NCBI GenBank assembly: GCA_902767055.1
Contig: CACXFX010000096.1
Location: 1 to 6,241, forward strand
Origin: an uncultured Pseudomonadota bacterium
GTDB taxonomy: Bacteria > Pseudomonadota > Alphaproteobacteria > RF32 > CAG-239
Direction: 5' to 3'
DNA: 6,241 nt
Under the pieces are notes generated by a model, which did no database searches, had not been told where the DNA came from, and was given only the letters and a program-made list of their open reading frames with translations. Shown here piece by piece: positions 1-6,019 of the stretch (positions within the stretch are counted from its first letter, which is position 1; the number at the start of each line of letters is the position of its first letter). The translations under genes were made by a program, and so were the position numbers.

Positions 1-37
1 ACTAATCTTTAGTGGGATTGCCAAAAAATTATTATGA
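1..37 (+). CDS. Possible C-terminal tail of a rightward gene (very weak)
   Basis: Reading from base 2, the plus strand gives LIFSGIAKKLL and then TGA at 35-37. That would place a stop 23 bases before the rightward terminator at 61, which is where the end of a convergent gene is expected. Twelve codons are far too few to identify a family or to show that this frame is coding. The only support is the terminator's orientation; the true gene could end before the window. Confidence 0.15.
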   Translation, partial: LIFSGIAKKLL

Positions 38-60
38 CCACATTTCATTAATGTAATCCG

Positions 61-94
61 CCGCGGGTTTCCTCACCCGCGGTTTATATTTTTT
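61..94 (+). terminator. Rho-independent terminator of an upstream rightward transcript, embedded in the cca 3' end
   Basis: A perfect 8-bp GC-rich stem, CCGCGGGT (61-68) and ACCCGCGG (75-82), closes a 6-base loop. On the plus strand it is followed by a T-rich run (TTTATATTTTTT, 83-94). On the minus strand no T-run follows, so it acts mainly on rightward transcription, ending a gene that enters from outside the window and converges on cca. The right arm encodes the last Arg-Gly codons of cca, whose TGA stop (complement of 73-75) overlaps the loop. Confidence 0.7.
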
Positions 95-1338
95 AAGGTT
101 TGTTTTCTAAATTTTTTTAATTTCTTTTGGAGAATGTCCAGCTGATAAAGCATCAATTTTTCAGCAAAGCGTGCATCTTTTGGCATATTTGAAAAACCGG
201 GCATATCCGTCGTTTTGATATTTTTTAGAGTATCTTGCGCAAATCTCAAATACTCGGCCTTTTTTTCAAAAATGATACGCTCACGGATGATGTCTTCATG
301 CGCCGAAGATTCAAAATCCGCACGGCACACGTCAATATAAGCCTCCAGATGCGAAATGTGCATGATAGTCAGCTTGTTTATCAACTCATAAATCGTTTTG
401 GCGCGCAAACGAAAAATATTAAAATAAAGCATATGAAGTTTTGCCGCCGCCAAAGCAAATTTTTGATAGCGCTTTTGGATTTTTAAGCGTCGGCACATCA
501 TCACAATCGCATCTGCCGCGCGGTTTTCATGGCCTTTATGAGAGGGCAAAATCTCAGGCGGGGTCAATGCTTTGCCCAAATCATGGGTCAGGATAGAAAA
601 TTTTGCAATAAGCGAAGCGTTTGGTGCCGTATCAAGGGCGTGCATAATATGCAAAAATGTTGTACCCTCGGGGTGATAAAGCGTGTTTTCGGGGATGTCG
701 TAAAGGATATCAAGTTCCGGCATAATCTCTTTTAAGGCGCCGATTTGGTGGGCTAAAATAAAAAATTTTGAGCTTTTCGGGGTTTGAAGCGCTTTTTTCA
801 GTTCTTCTAAAATTCGCTCGGTGCTTAAGTGCTTTAAGGCGCCTTGTTCAACCATCTTTTTGCAAAGCGCTAATGTCTCATCACAAACGTCAAAATCAAG
901 TTGTGCCGCAAAACGGCAAACCCGCAAAACGCGAAGCGGGTCTTCAATAAAATGCGCCCCGTCAATATGGCGTAATATTTTGTTTTGAATATCTTCGATG
1001 CCGCCAAAATAGTCGATATACTTTCCTGTTTTTTCGTCATAAGCAATAGCATTGCAGGTCAAATCCCGACGCTGTAAATCTTGTTTTAACGTCACATCGG
1101 CAGAAAAAACAAATTCAAAATCCGTATGTTTGTCGCCGGTTTTCTTTTCAATCCGCGCGAGGGCGTATTCTTCTTTTGTTTTGGGGTGCAAAAAAACCGG
1201 AAAAGATTTGCCGACGCTTTTAAAGCCGAGCTCTTGCATTTGTTTTGGTGTTGAGCCGACGACAACATAATCGTTGTCATGCGATTTGATGCCTAAAATT
1301 TTATCCCTGACGGCGCCGCCGACTTTGTAAATTTGCAT
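73..1338 (-). CDS. cca: CCA-adding tRNA nucleotidyltransferase with HD domain (multifunctional CCA protein)
   Basis: This 421-residue cytoplasmic enzyme builds or repairs the 3' CCA end of tRNAs from CTP and ATP without a template. The sequence shows the class II nucleotidyltransferase head: GGAVRD at residues 7-12, the metal-binding pair D21 and D23 (SHDNDYVVVG), RRDLTCNA at about 90-97 and the nucleotide-selecting EDPLRVLRVCRF at about 132-143. A C-terminal HD domain follows, with H230, the H252-D253 pair (LTHDLGK) and HKGHE at 267-271. This matches the E. coli-type enzyme of about 412 residues, in which HD adds phosphohydrolase activity; that activity is inferred here. The C-terminus is lysine-rich. 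The ATG is supported by AAGGA 8 bases upstream. It is read from its own promoter (1360-1387) and appears monocistronic, converging on a transcript from the left. Confidence 0.95.
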   Translation of the reverse strand: MQIYKVGGAVRDKILGIKSHDNDYVVVGSTPKQMQELGFKSVGKSFPVFLHPKTKEEYALARIEKKTGDKHTDFEFVFSADVTLKQDLQRRDLTCNAIAYDEKTGKYIDYFGGIEDIQNKILRHIDGAHFIEDPLRVLRVCRFAAQLDFDVCDETLALCKKMVEQGALKHLSTERILEELKKALQTPKSSKFFILAHQIGALKEIMPELDILYDIPENTLYHPEGTTFLHIMHALDTAPNASLIAKFSILTHDLGKALTPPEILPSHKGHENRAADAIVMMCRRLKIQKRYQKFALAAAKLHMLYFNIFRLRAKTIYELINKLTIMHISHLEAYIDVCRADFESSAHEDIIRERIIFEKKAEYLRFAQDTLKNIKTTDMPGFSNMPKDARFAEKLMLYQLDILQKKLKKFRKQTLKNINRG

Positions 1339-1359
1339 ATCTTGTTTCCTTTTTTTTCA

Positions 1360-1387
1360 ATTTAATCCGATTTTGAAAGCTTCTCAA
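1360..1387 (-). promoter_or_regulatory. Predicted sigma-70-type promoter of cca
   Basis: On the minus strand, TTGAGA (complement of 1382-1387) is followed after 16 bases by TTAAAT (complement of 1360-1365). The start would lie near 1353, giving a very short leader before the cca ATG at 1338. The -10 is identical to that of the rightward promoter at 1420-1447, which strengthens both. Confidence 0.55.
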
Positions 1388-1419
1388 GCAAAATTAACAA
1401 AAAAAATTTTAAACATATC

Positions 1420-1447
1420 TTGACAAGTTTTTAAAATAGTGTTAAAT
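1420..1447 (+). promoter_or_regulatory. Predicted promoter of the small RNA
   Basis: TTGACA (1420-1425, a perfect -35) is followed after 16 bases by TTAAAT (1442-1447). Initiation is expected near 1454. No coding region lies downstream on this strand, only a folded segment with a terminator, so the promoter appears to serve a non-coding RNA. The -35 region TTGACAAGT is repeated exactly in the promoter of the Abi gene at 2239-2244. Confidence 0.55.
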
Positions 1448-1453
1448 GTATTA

Positions 1454-1540
1454 ACAGATAGAAGGGATACATCTCATATTAAGCATTTTTATGCAGGGCG
1501 TGTAAGTCCGGTTATGAGTGAGGCCCTTCTTTATTTTTTA
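1454..1540 (+). ncRNA. Predicted structured small RNA next to and antisense to the end of the Abi/HEPN gene
   Basis: No known RNA family could be named from sequence alone. About 87 bases lie between a promoter (1420-1447) and a T-run (1531-1539). They can fold into a branched structure: a closing 7-bp stem AGAAGGG (1460-1466) with CCCTTCT (1524-1530); an inner stem CTCATA (1473-1478) with TATGAG (1513-1518); and two hairpins inside it, GCAT/ATGC (1483-1494, loop TTTT) and GGGC/GTCC (1496-1509, one G-U pair, loop GTGTAA). The closing stem plus T-rich tail acts as terminator on this strand only; read leftward, no T-run follows. The last 29 bases are antisense to the end of the Abi gene. The total resembles a tRNA in size, but the conserved D-arm and T-arm bases are absent. 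It could instead be a 3' UTR structure of the Abi mRNA, but the orientation of promoter and T-run argues for the plus strand. Confidence 0.5.
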
Positions 1541-2183
1541 AGATTCCCATTTTTTTGCCTTTTTGATATTTTTCATTGAATGAGTCAATGCTTTTTAGTT
1601 GTTTTAAAAGTTTGTCCGCGCTCATTTGGTTGATAATATTGTAGATAAAATTATGCATTCTTGCCGGAGGATTTTTTTCATCTGTGATTAAGGAGCCGTA
1701 ATGAAAAACTTTATTGCGGTACATTCTTATAATGTTTAATTTACTAAAAACAGTCTGTAAAACCAATTTATTTTTGGCTTTTTCAAAAATTTCGCTTAAA
1801 ATTTGCGGATGTTTATTCCATATTGCTTGATTATATGCCGGCAAAAAAAGGTATACCCAAAATCCTAAACTTAATTCTGAGATAATATGATTCTTATCAT
1901 GTATATTTTTCTTTGTGTCTTTAATATGTAAAAGTGCTGATTGCATATTGTCATGATTTCGCCCGATAATATATTGCGGTTGAAAAATCCAATCTTTTCC
2001 CAGATGTTTTGAAAAGACTAAATCAATTTTATTACGTAAAATAATTTCAAAATATGAAAGGGACGGGTAAAAAGATTGTGCAAGCTCAGTATTATAAAGG
2101 TGGCATAACATAATGTCTTTATTCGACATTTTTTGGTACTTTTCAAGTCTTTTTTCTGACAATAAATCTTCAGGGTTATTCAT
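1512..2183 (-). CDS. Abi family (AbiF/AbiD-like) HEPN-type abortive infection protein
   Basis: A 223-residue soluble, mostly helical protein of the Abi-like family, whose members give phage abortive infection in lactococci and are widespread in mobile or defence loci. Recognisable blocks in order are: SYFEIILRNKIDLVF at about 43-57 (the family's N-terminal LRN helix); LGKDWI at 61-66; LSLGFWVYLFLPAYNQAIW at about 104-122 (usual form FGFW..L); and RMYRNKVFHYG at 153-163. The last contains R156-N157 and H161, the RNxxxH (Rx4H) active-site motif of HEPN RNases, so a nuclease acting on RNA is the expected activity, by inference. The C-terminus is basic. A weak AAGG sits 7 bases before the ATG. 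The gene is much poorer in GC than cca or the peptidase (sampled lines 23-33%), suggesting acquisition by transfer. It has a perfect consensus promoter and ends inside a convergent small-RNA unit. Confidence 0.8.
   Translation of the reverse strand: MNNPEDLLSEKRLEKYQKMSNKDIMLCHLYNTELAQSFYPSLSYFEIILRNKIDLVFSKHLGKDWIFQPQYIIGRNHDNMQSALLHIKDTKKNIHDKNHIISELSLGFWVYLFLPAYNQAIWNKHPQILSEIFEKAKNKLVLQTVFSKLNIIRMYRNKVFHYGSLITDEKNPPARMHNFIYNIINQMSADKLLKQLKSIDSFNEKYQKGKKMGILKNKEGPHS
1524..1540 (+). terminator. 3' arm and T-run terminating the small RNA
   Basis: CCCTTCT (1524-1530) pairs with AGAAGGG at 1460-1466 and is followed directly by TTATTTTTTA. The pairing arm is distant (57 bases enclosed), so this is a terminator built on a branched fold and not a simple hairpin. 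That makes it less certain than the other terminators here. Confidence 0.4.
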
Positions 2184-2215
2184 TTTTTAGCCTTTTTTTT
2201 GTTAATTTTAAGGTA

Positions 2216-2244
2216 ATTATATAATATAAAAAAGTACTTGTCAA
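2216..2244 (-). promoter_or_regulatory. Perfect consensus sigma-70 promoter of the Abi gene
   Basis: On the minus strand, TTGACA (complement of 2239-2244), a 17-base spacer and TATAAT (complement of 2216-2221) match the textbook consensus at every position. The start is expected near 2209, giving a leader of about 26 bases. The -35 region reads TTGACAAGT, as in the small-RNA promoter. A promoter this strong in front of a putative toxin implies tight post-transcriptional or protein-level control. Confidence 0.8.
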
Positions 2245-2311
2245 ATTTAGGTTATACAGTCAATAAAATCAGATTAGGACTCCTATTTAAATTCAGGCGT
2301 TTTATATGCCA

Positions 2312-2339
2312 TTGAAAATCTGTTTTCAGTGCATATATT
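2312..2339 (+). promoter_or_regulatory. Predicted promoter of the DUF378 gene
   Basis: TTGAAA (2312-2317), a 16-base spacer and TATATT (2334-2339) form a good sigma-70-type promoter. The transcript would start near 2346, about 43 bases before the chosen ATG. It lies downstream of an upstream in-frame GTG at 2329, which therefore cannot be the start if this promoter is used. Confidence 0.55.
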
Positions 2340-2388
2340 TTGCTTTGAACGAAAAGAAATATTTTTTATTTTACAAGGAGAAACATAT

Positions 2389-2601
2389 ATGTATTATCTT
2401 TCAAAAATTGCATTATGGCTTGTGATTATCGGCGGCCTGAATTGGGGTTTGGTCGGTGCTTTTGACTTTAACCTCGTTTCGTTGATATTCGGTAATATGA
2501 GTATTTTAGCCAGAATCGTTTATATCTTGGTCGGCTTGTCGGCAATCTGGTTGATTTATGAACAATTTGTGCCGGATACGGTCGTTATTGAAAAAAGATA
2601 A
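2389..2601 (+). CDS. DUF378 family small inner-membrane protein
   Basis: A 70-residue protein of unknown function. It has the DUF378 layout: a first membrane helix at about residues 7-24 ending in the signature GGLNWGLVG (15-23), a short FDFNLVSLIFG segment, and a second helix at about 39-57 (ILARIVYILVGLSAIWLIY), then a short polar tail. Two helices and few charges indicate an integral inner-membrane protein. The frame is open from a GTG at 2329, but the ATG at 2389 is preferred: AAGGAG (2375-2380) sits 8 bases upstream, the family motif begins right after it, and the extra 20 residues would overlap the promoter. It is transcribed alone, divergent from the Abi gene, and ends at a strong terminator. 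No link to Abi function can be shown. Confidence 0.88.
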   Translation: MYYLSKIALWLVIIGGLNWGLVGAFDFNLVSLIFGNMSILARIVYILVGLSAIWLIYEQFVPDTVVIEKR

Positions 2602-2634
2602 AAAAAAGCCTCTCATCAAAGAGAGGCTTTTTTC
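2602..2634 (+). terminator. Bidirectional Rho-independent terminator between DUF378 and the M3 peptidase
   Basis: GCCTCTC (2608-2614) pairs with GAGAGGC (2621-2627) around ATCAAA. The stem is flanked by an A-run on the left (2601-2607) and a T-run on the right (2628-2633), so it works in both directions. It starts immediately after the DUF378 stop and lies directly beyond the peptidase stop (complement of 2636-2638). One element ends both convergent genes. Confidence 0.9.
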
Positions 2635-2635
2635 T

Positions 2636-4453
2636 TTAGATCAAACCTTCTTTCTTGGCCAGGCGTTCGATCTCATCGATATACTTCGTGATAAGACTCA
2701 AACCATTGTCCCAGAAATCAGGTGAAGTTGCATCAATGCCGAAAGGTTCCAACAGACTGACGAAGTTTTCAACACCCGTCGAAGCCAACATATTGAAATA
2801 GAGGGAAGGGAAGTCTTCCTTCGTCTCAAACTCTCTGTCTTCGTCCCACTTTTCGTAGGCCAAAATCAGGTTGTTGACTACCAAGCCCGCAAACGCATAC
2901 GAATATACGTAGTAAGGGGTATTAAACAGGTGCGAAATACTCATCCACAGGCATTCACCGTCTTCACCGATGTCAAAGCCGAGATAACGAGACGTTTCCT
3001 CACGCCAAATCTGATTTAAGCGTTCGGTTGAAAGTTCGCCCTTGCGGCGTTCACGATGGGCGCGATTTTCAAACTTGAAGAATGAAATCTGCCGGTGAAC
3101 ACTTTGCAACATTTCCTCCACTCTGTTGATGTAAAGGCGGAGCTTTTCTCTGTCTGTCTTTGCGGCTTCGAGTTGCTGACGGAAAACGAGGTTTTCCGCA
3201 AACTCGGAAGCGACTTCGGCCAGAGCCGTCGGGGTCGAATCATTCAAAACGCCGATTCTTGAAAGCAACAAATGGTGCACACCATGCCCAAGCTCGTGAG
3301 CAAATGTGGTTATGTCGCTTTCAGATCCGGTGAAGTTGAGCAAAATATACGGATATTCGCCTCTGATACAGTAGGCACCGCTTCTCTTGCCCTTTGCCGG
3401 CGGAACGTCGATCAGGTTTTGGTTGATGATGCTTGATGCACTCATGGCGTAGTCAAGCGAAAAATCAGCGTATGCCTGAAGAACTTTCTGAACACATTTT
3501 TCCCAAGTCACTTTTGTTTTCGGTGCGGGAATCGGGTTGAAATTTCGATCCTCGTAGGAAATCCGGTCAACCTTCATCATCTTGGCAAGAAGTTTGAAAA
3601 ACCTTTGCGAAATGGGAATGTAACTGTCAACCACCTCGCCGGACATGGCAAGCAGGTTTTCCCTGGTGATGTGGTTTGATGACAGGCTTTCCTCCATCGG
3701 TTCGTCAAACCCGTAGAGCGTGTCGTCCGTTTCCTTGTCCTTGAGGATCATGTTGTAGCATAACGTGAAAACATCAGCGTTATTTTTGTAAACACGATTA
3801 ATCTCTTTCATGACTTTCTTTCTGACTTCCGGATCGTCGGAGGCGGCCTTGGCGCTGATTTCGGCGTCGTTGAGGCTCTTTCCGTTGAATGAGAAGCGTA
3901 ACTTGGCACAGGTTTCACTGTAGAGCCTGTCCCAGGCCGAAGAAACGATGGACTTTTGGTCGATGATGAACGAAGCTGCTTCATTGAGGCTCCAGTAGCT
4001 GTTGAAGATTCTCGTCAGCCAAGGAATCCAGTATGAGCACTTCGGATGATTGAGAAATTCGATCATCTTCTCAGGCGGCAGACTGTTGAGTTCATAATTG
4101 ATAAACCCGAGCCGCTCGAAATAGGTGCTGATGGATTCGTTGATTTTTGAGGCAAAGTTGTTTGCCGCACGGTCTGTTTTATGCGTGTCCGAATAAAGGA
4201 ACGCGTAATAGGAGAGTTTATGCGCCAATTCAATCATTGACTCATACTTTTGGAGCAAGACTGCAAGCTGGTAAGGTTCCAGCTCGGCAAGCTGATTTCG
4301 GTAAAGTTCAAGCTCTTTGGAAAGTCTTTTGAGGCTTTCTTTATCAAGCTCGATCTGCGGATCGTCAAGGCCTTTGTAATAGCCAATCGAAAGATCCCAA
4401 TTCGGCAAAGCGGTATTCGTTTTGTCGACTTGGACGGCAACTTTCTTTTTCAT
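2636..4453 (-). CDS. pepF: M3 family zinc oligoendopeptidase (PepF-like)
   Basis: A 605-residue cytoplasmic metallopeptidase that cleaves short peptides; the length is typical of the PepF branch of family M3. The zinc site is HELGH at 386-390 (in TTFAHELGHGVHHLLL), with H386 and H390 as ligands and E387 as catalytic base. The third ligand is probably E413 in AEVASEFAE. Near the C-terminus HLFNTPYYVYSYAFA supplies the substrate-binding tyrosines. The N-terminal part (LPNWDLSIGYY, about 16-26) and the helical lobe are as expected, so M1 is the likely start and no Met occurs again until about residue 73. No signal peptide is seen. Unusually, no Shine-Dalgarno sequence precedes the ATG; the leader just upstream is almost pure A/T. 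Codons ending in C or G (AAG, AAC, ATC) seem more common than in cca. It is transcribed alone, downstream of tolB but separated from it by a strong terminator. The exact subfamily is not certain. Confidence 0.93.
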   Translation of the reverse strand: MKKKVAVQVDKTNTALPNWDLSIGYYKGLDDPQIELDKESLKRLSKELELYRNQLAELEPYQLAVLLQKYESMIELAHKLSYYAFLYSDTHKTDRAANNFASKINESISTYFERLGFINYELNSLPPEKMIEFLNHPKCSYWIPWLTRIFNSYWSLNEAASFIIDQKSIVSSAWDRLYSETCAKLRFSFNGKSLNDAEISAKAASDDPEVRKKVMKEINRVYKNNADVFTLCYNMILKDKETDDTLYGFDEPMEESLSSNHITRENLLAMSGEVVDSYIPISQRFFKLLAKMMKVDRISYEDRNFNPIPAPKTKVTWEKCVQKVLQAYADFSLDYAMSASSIINQNLIDVPPAKGKRSGAYCIRGEYPYILLNFTGSESDITTFAHELGHGVHHLLLSRIGVLNDSTPTALAEVASEFAENLVFRQQLEAAKTDREKLRLYINRVEEMLQSVHRQISFFKFENRAHRERRKGELSTERLNQIWREETSRYLGFDIGEDGECLWMSISHLFNTPYYVYSYAFAGLVVNNLILAYEKWDEDREFETKEDFPSLYFNMLASTGVENFVSLLEPFGIDATSPDFWDNGLSLITKYIDEIERLAKKEGLI

Positions 4454-4487
4454 AATAAATAATATTTATAGGTGAAACATAGATTTT

Positions 4488-4525
4488 AAGTGTCACATAA
4501 AAATGATCTTTTGATATTGACACTT
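4488..4525. repeat. Inverted repeat AAGTGTCA/TGACACTT in the peptidase promoter-leader region
   Basis: AAGTGTCA (4488-4495) and TGACACTT (4518-4525) are exact 8-base inverted copies, 22 bases apart. The right copy overlaps the predicted -10 of the peptidase gene, so the pair could be an operator or a leader hairpin. The same octamer pair forms the core of the tolB terminator about 100 bases away. Function is inferred only. Confidence 0.5.
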
Positions 4526-4550
4526 TATTGAAAATTTGACAAAAAGTCAA
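4522..4550 (-). promoter_or_regulatory. Predicted promoter of the M3 peptidase with a symmetric -35 region
   Basis: On the minus strand, TTGACT (complement of 4545-4550), 17 bases and TAAAGT (complement of 4522-4527) form a moderate promoter. The -35 is part of a perfect inverted repeat TTGAC-N5-GTCAA (4536-4550), a typical geometry for repressor binding. The start near 4515 gives a leader of about 60 bases with no ribosome binding site. Confidence 0.4.
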
Positions 4551-4590
4551 GGCTTTTTTTCTAAAATGTGGAATATTTTTTTGCCCCTAA

Positions 4591-4632
4591 AAAAGTGTCA
4601 GGAAAAATGGATCCTTTTTTCCTGACACTTTT
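4591..4632 (-). terminator. Very long Rho-independent terminator of tolB
   Basis: A 17-bp perfect stem pairs 4591-4607 with 4616-4632. Its core is AGTGTCAGG/CCTGACACT, with A/T runs at both ends; the 8-base loop contains GGATCC. It begins 18 bases after the tolB stop. Read leftward the stem ends in a T-run (TTTTTT) followed by AGGGG, so it terminates tolB and insulates the downstream peptidase gene. It can also function rightward, where no known transcript arrives. Confidence 0.88.
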
Positions 4633-4650
4633 AAAAGAAAGCTTATTTAT

Positions 4651-5982
4651 TTACGGCAATAACGGAGACCAAGCCGGATCCGATGCTTCGGCAGGTGTGA
4701 CAACCATACGTTCATTATACCCCGTCACGTCAATTGTATAAAGTTTGACAGGTGCTGAGCGACTGCCACTGCTGCGATCTTGTTTGAAATACATCAAAAC
4801 TCTGCCGTTTGGCGACCATGTCGGACCCTCGACGAGATAACCGCTGGCAATAATACGTTCGCCTGTTCCGTCCGGATGCATGACGCCGATATAAAATTCA
4901 CCGCCTGCCATTTTTGTAAATGCGATATAATCACCGCGCGGTGACCAAACAGGTGTCGCATAGCGACCTTTGCCGAAACTGATGCGTTCGACGTTTGAGC
5001 CGTCAGCATCCATTACATAAAGTTGTTGATTGCCGCCTCTGTCAGAGTTAAAGACGATTTTTTGGCCGTCAGGGGAATAGGACGGCGATGTATCAATTGC
5101 CGGATGACGCGTAAGTTGGCGAGTCGATTTTTTCTTTAAATCCATTTCATAAATTTCGGTATTACCTTTGGCGGCAAAAGACAACAAAACTTTTGAACTG
5201 TCCGGAGAAAAGACCGGTGCAAACGTCATTCCCGGAAAATTACCCAACAGTTCCTGCCTGCCGGATTCAATGTCCAAAATATAAACTTTCGGTGCACTGC
5301 CCGCAAACGAAATATAAGTAACTTTTTGCATATTCGGTGAAAAACGCGGGGTTAAAGCCATGGCGGCGCCCGAGGTTAAAAACTTGTGATTTTCGCCGTC
5401 CTGATCCATAATGGCTAAGCGCTTAACACGCTTGGTGGCCGGACCGCTTTCGGATACATAAACGACACGTGTGTCAAAATAGCCTTTATCACCGGTTAAG
5501 CGTTCATAAATATCATCTGCAATAATATGCGCAATGCGGCGCCAATTTTCTTTTGTCGTGGTGTAAGATTGACCTTGAAGCTGTTCGCCGGCAAAAGCGT
5601 CCCAAAGGCGAAATTCGACTTTAAGTTTGCCGTCCTCGGTTTCCGATAAGGCACTTTGAACAAGCGCTTGAGCCTTAATTGCGCGCCAATCGTTGAAATT
5701 CGGGCGTTCATCGATTGAAGTTAAATCTTCGATATAACTTGATTCATCAATAATGCGAAACAGACCGCTGCGCTCTAAATCGGCCGTCACAACGTTTCTT
5801 ATTTTTGAAGCATAACTGCCGATGCCGAAAAGCTGTCCGAAAGCATTTGTATTTGTTATCATTTTCGGCATGGCAATCGGCATGGCCTCGCGCATGGCCC
5901 CGTTGATGTCAATCTCGAGTTCTGCCAAAGCAGGCAAAGCAAAAAGGCAGAAAAACGAAAAAAGTATACTTTTTATTTTCAT
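4651..5982 (-). CDS. tolB: Tol-Pal system periplasmic beta-propeller protein TolB
   Basis: A 443-residue exported protein, the periplasmic part of the Tol-Pal machine that links the inner membrane TolQRA complex to Pal and supports outer-membrane constriction at division. Residues 1-20 form a signal peptide (MKIK, a hydrophobic core, cleavage after ALA). The N-terminal domain covers about 21-165, with [18 protein letters not shown] (62-79) and the VEFRLWD strand. A six-bladed propeller follows, marked by SP motifs near residues 215, 259, 303, 347, 390 and 439; [23 protein letters not shown] is a classic TolB repeat. Length is normal. AAAGG stands 8 bases before the ATG. Usually tolB sits between tolA and pal; here neither is adjacent: the upstream 259 bases hold a promoter and no tolA end, and downstream is a terminator and then a peptidase. 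The gene seems monocistronic. Confidence 0.96.
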   Translation of the reverse strand: MKIKSILFSFFCLFALPALAELEIDINGAMREAMPIAMPKMITNTNAFGQLFGIGSYASKIRNVVTADLERSGLFRIIDESSYIEDLTSIDERPNFNDWRAIKAQALVQSALSETEDGKLKVEFRLWDAFAGEQLQGQSYTTTKENWRRIAHIIADDIYERLTGDKGYFDTRVVYVSESGPATKRVKRLAIMDQDGENHKFLTSGAAMALTPRFSPNMQKVTYISFAGSAPKVYILDIESGRQELLGNFPGMTFAPVFSPDSSKVLLSFAAKGNTEIYEMDLKKKSTRQLTRHPAIDTSPSYSPDGQKIVFNSDRGGNQQLYVMDADGSNVERISFGKGRYATPVWSPRGDYIAFTKMAGGEFYIGVMHPDGTGERIIASGYLVEGPTWSPNGRVLMYFKQDRSSGSRSAPVKLYTIDVTGYNERMVVTPAEASDPAWSPLLP

Positions 5983-6019
5983 GAACGATACCTTTATCTT
6001 AAAAAAAATTATTTTTTGT

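Noticed and set aside
235..486. Plus-strand open frames inside cca and tolB
   Set aside because: Antisense shadows of well-recognised genes with low-complexity or implausible protein sequence.
1460..1531. Possible tRNA or tRNA-like gene with a 7-bp acceptor-like stem
   Set aside because: The length fits, but on neither strand are the T-loop GTTCGA-like bases, the D-loop GG or a 5-bp T-stem next to the closing stem present.
1440..2260. CRISPR array or transposon borders around the Abi island
   Set aside because: No regularly spaced repeats, terminal inverted repeats or target duplications were found.
2329..2388. Upstream GTG start extending the DUF378 protein by 20 residues
   Set aside because: It lies within the predicted promoter, has no ribosome binding site, and the family motif and AAGGAG both support the ATG at 2389.
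4365..4550. Short open frames overlapping the peptidase start on both strands
   Set aside because: They lie in other frames of a clear M3 peptidase and its promoter and encode no recognisable protein.
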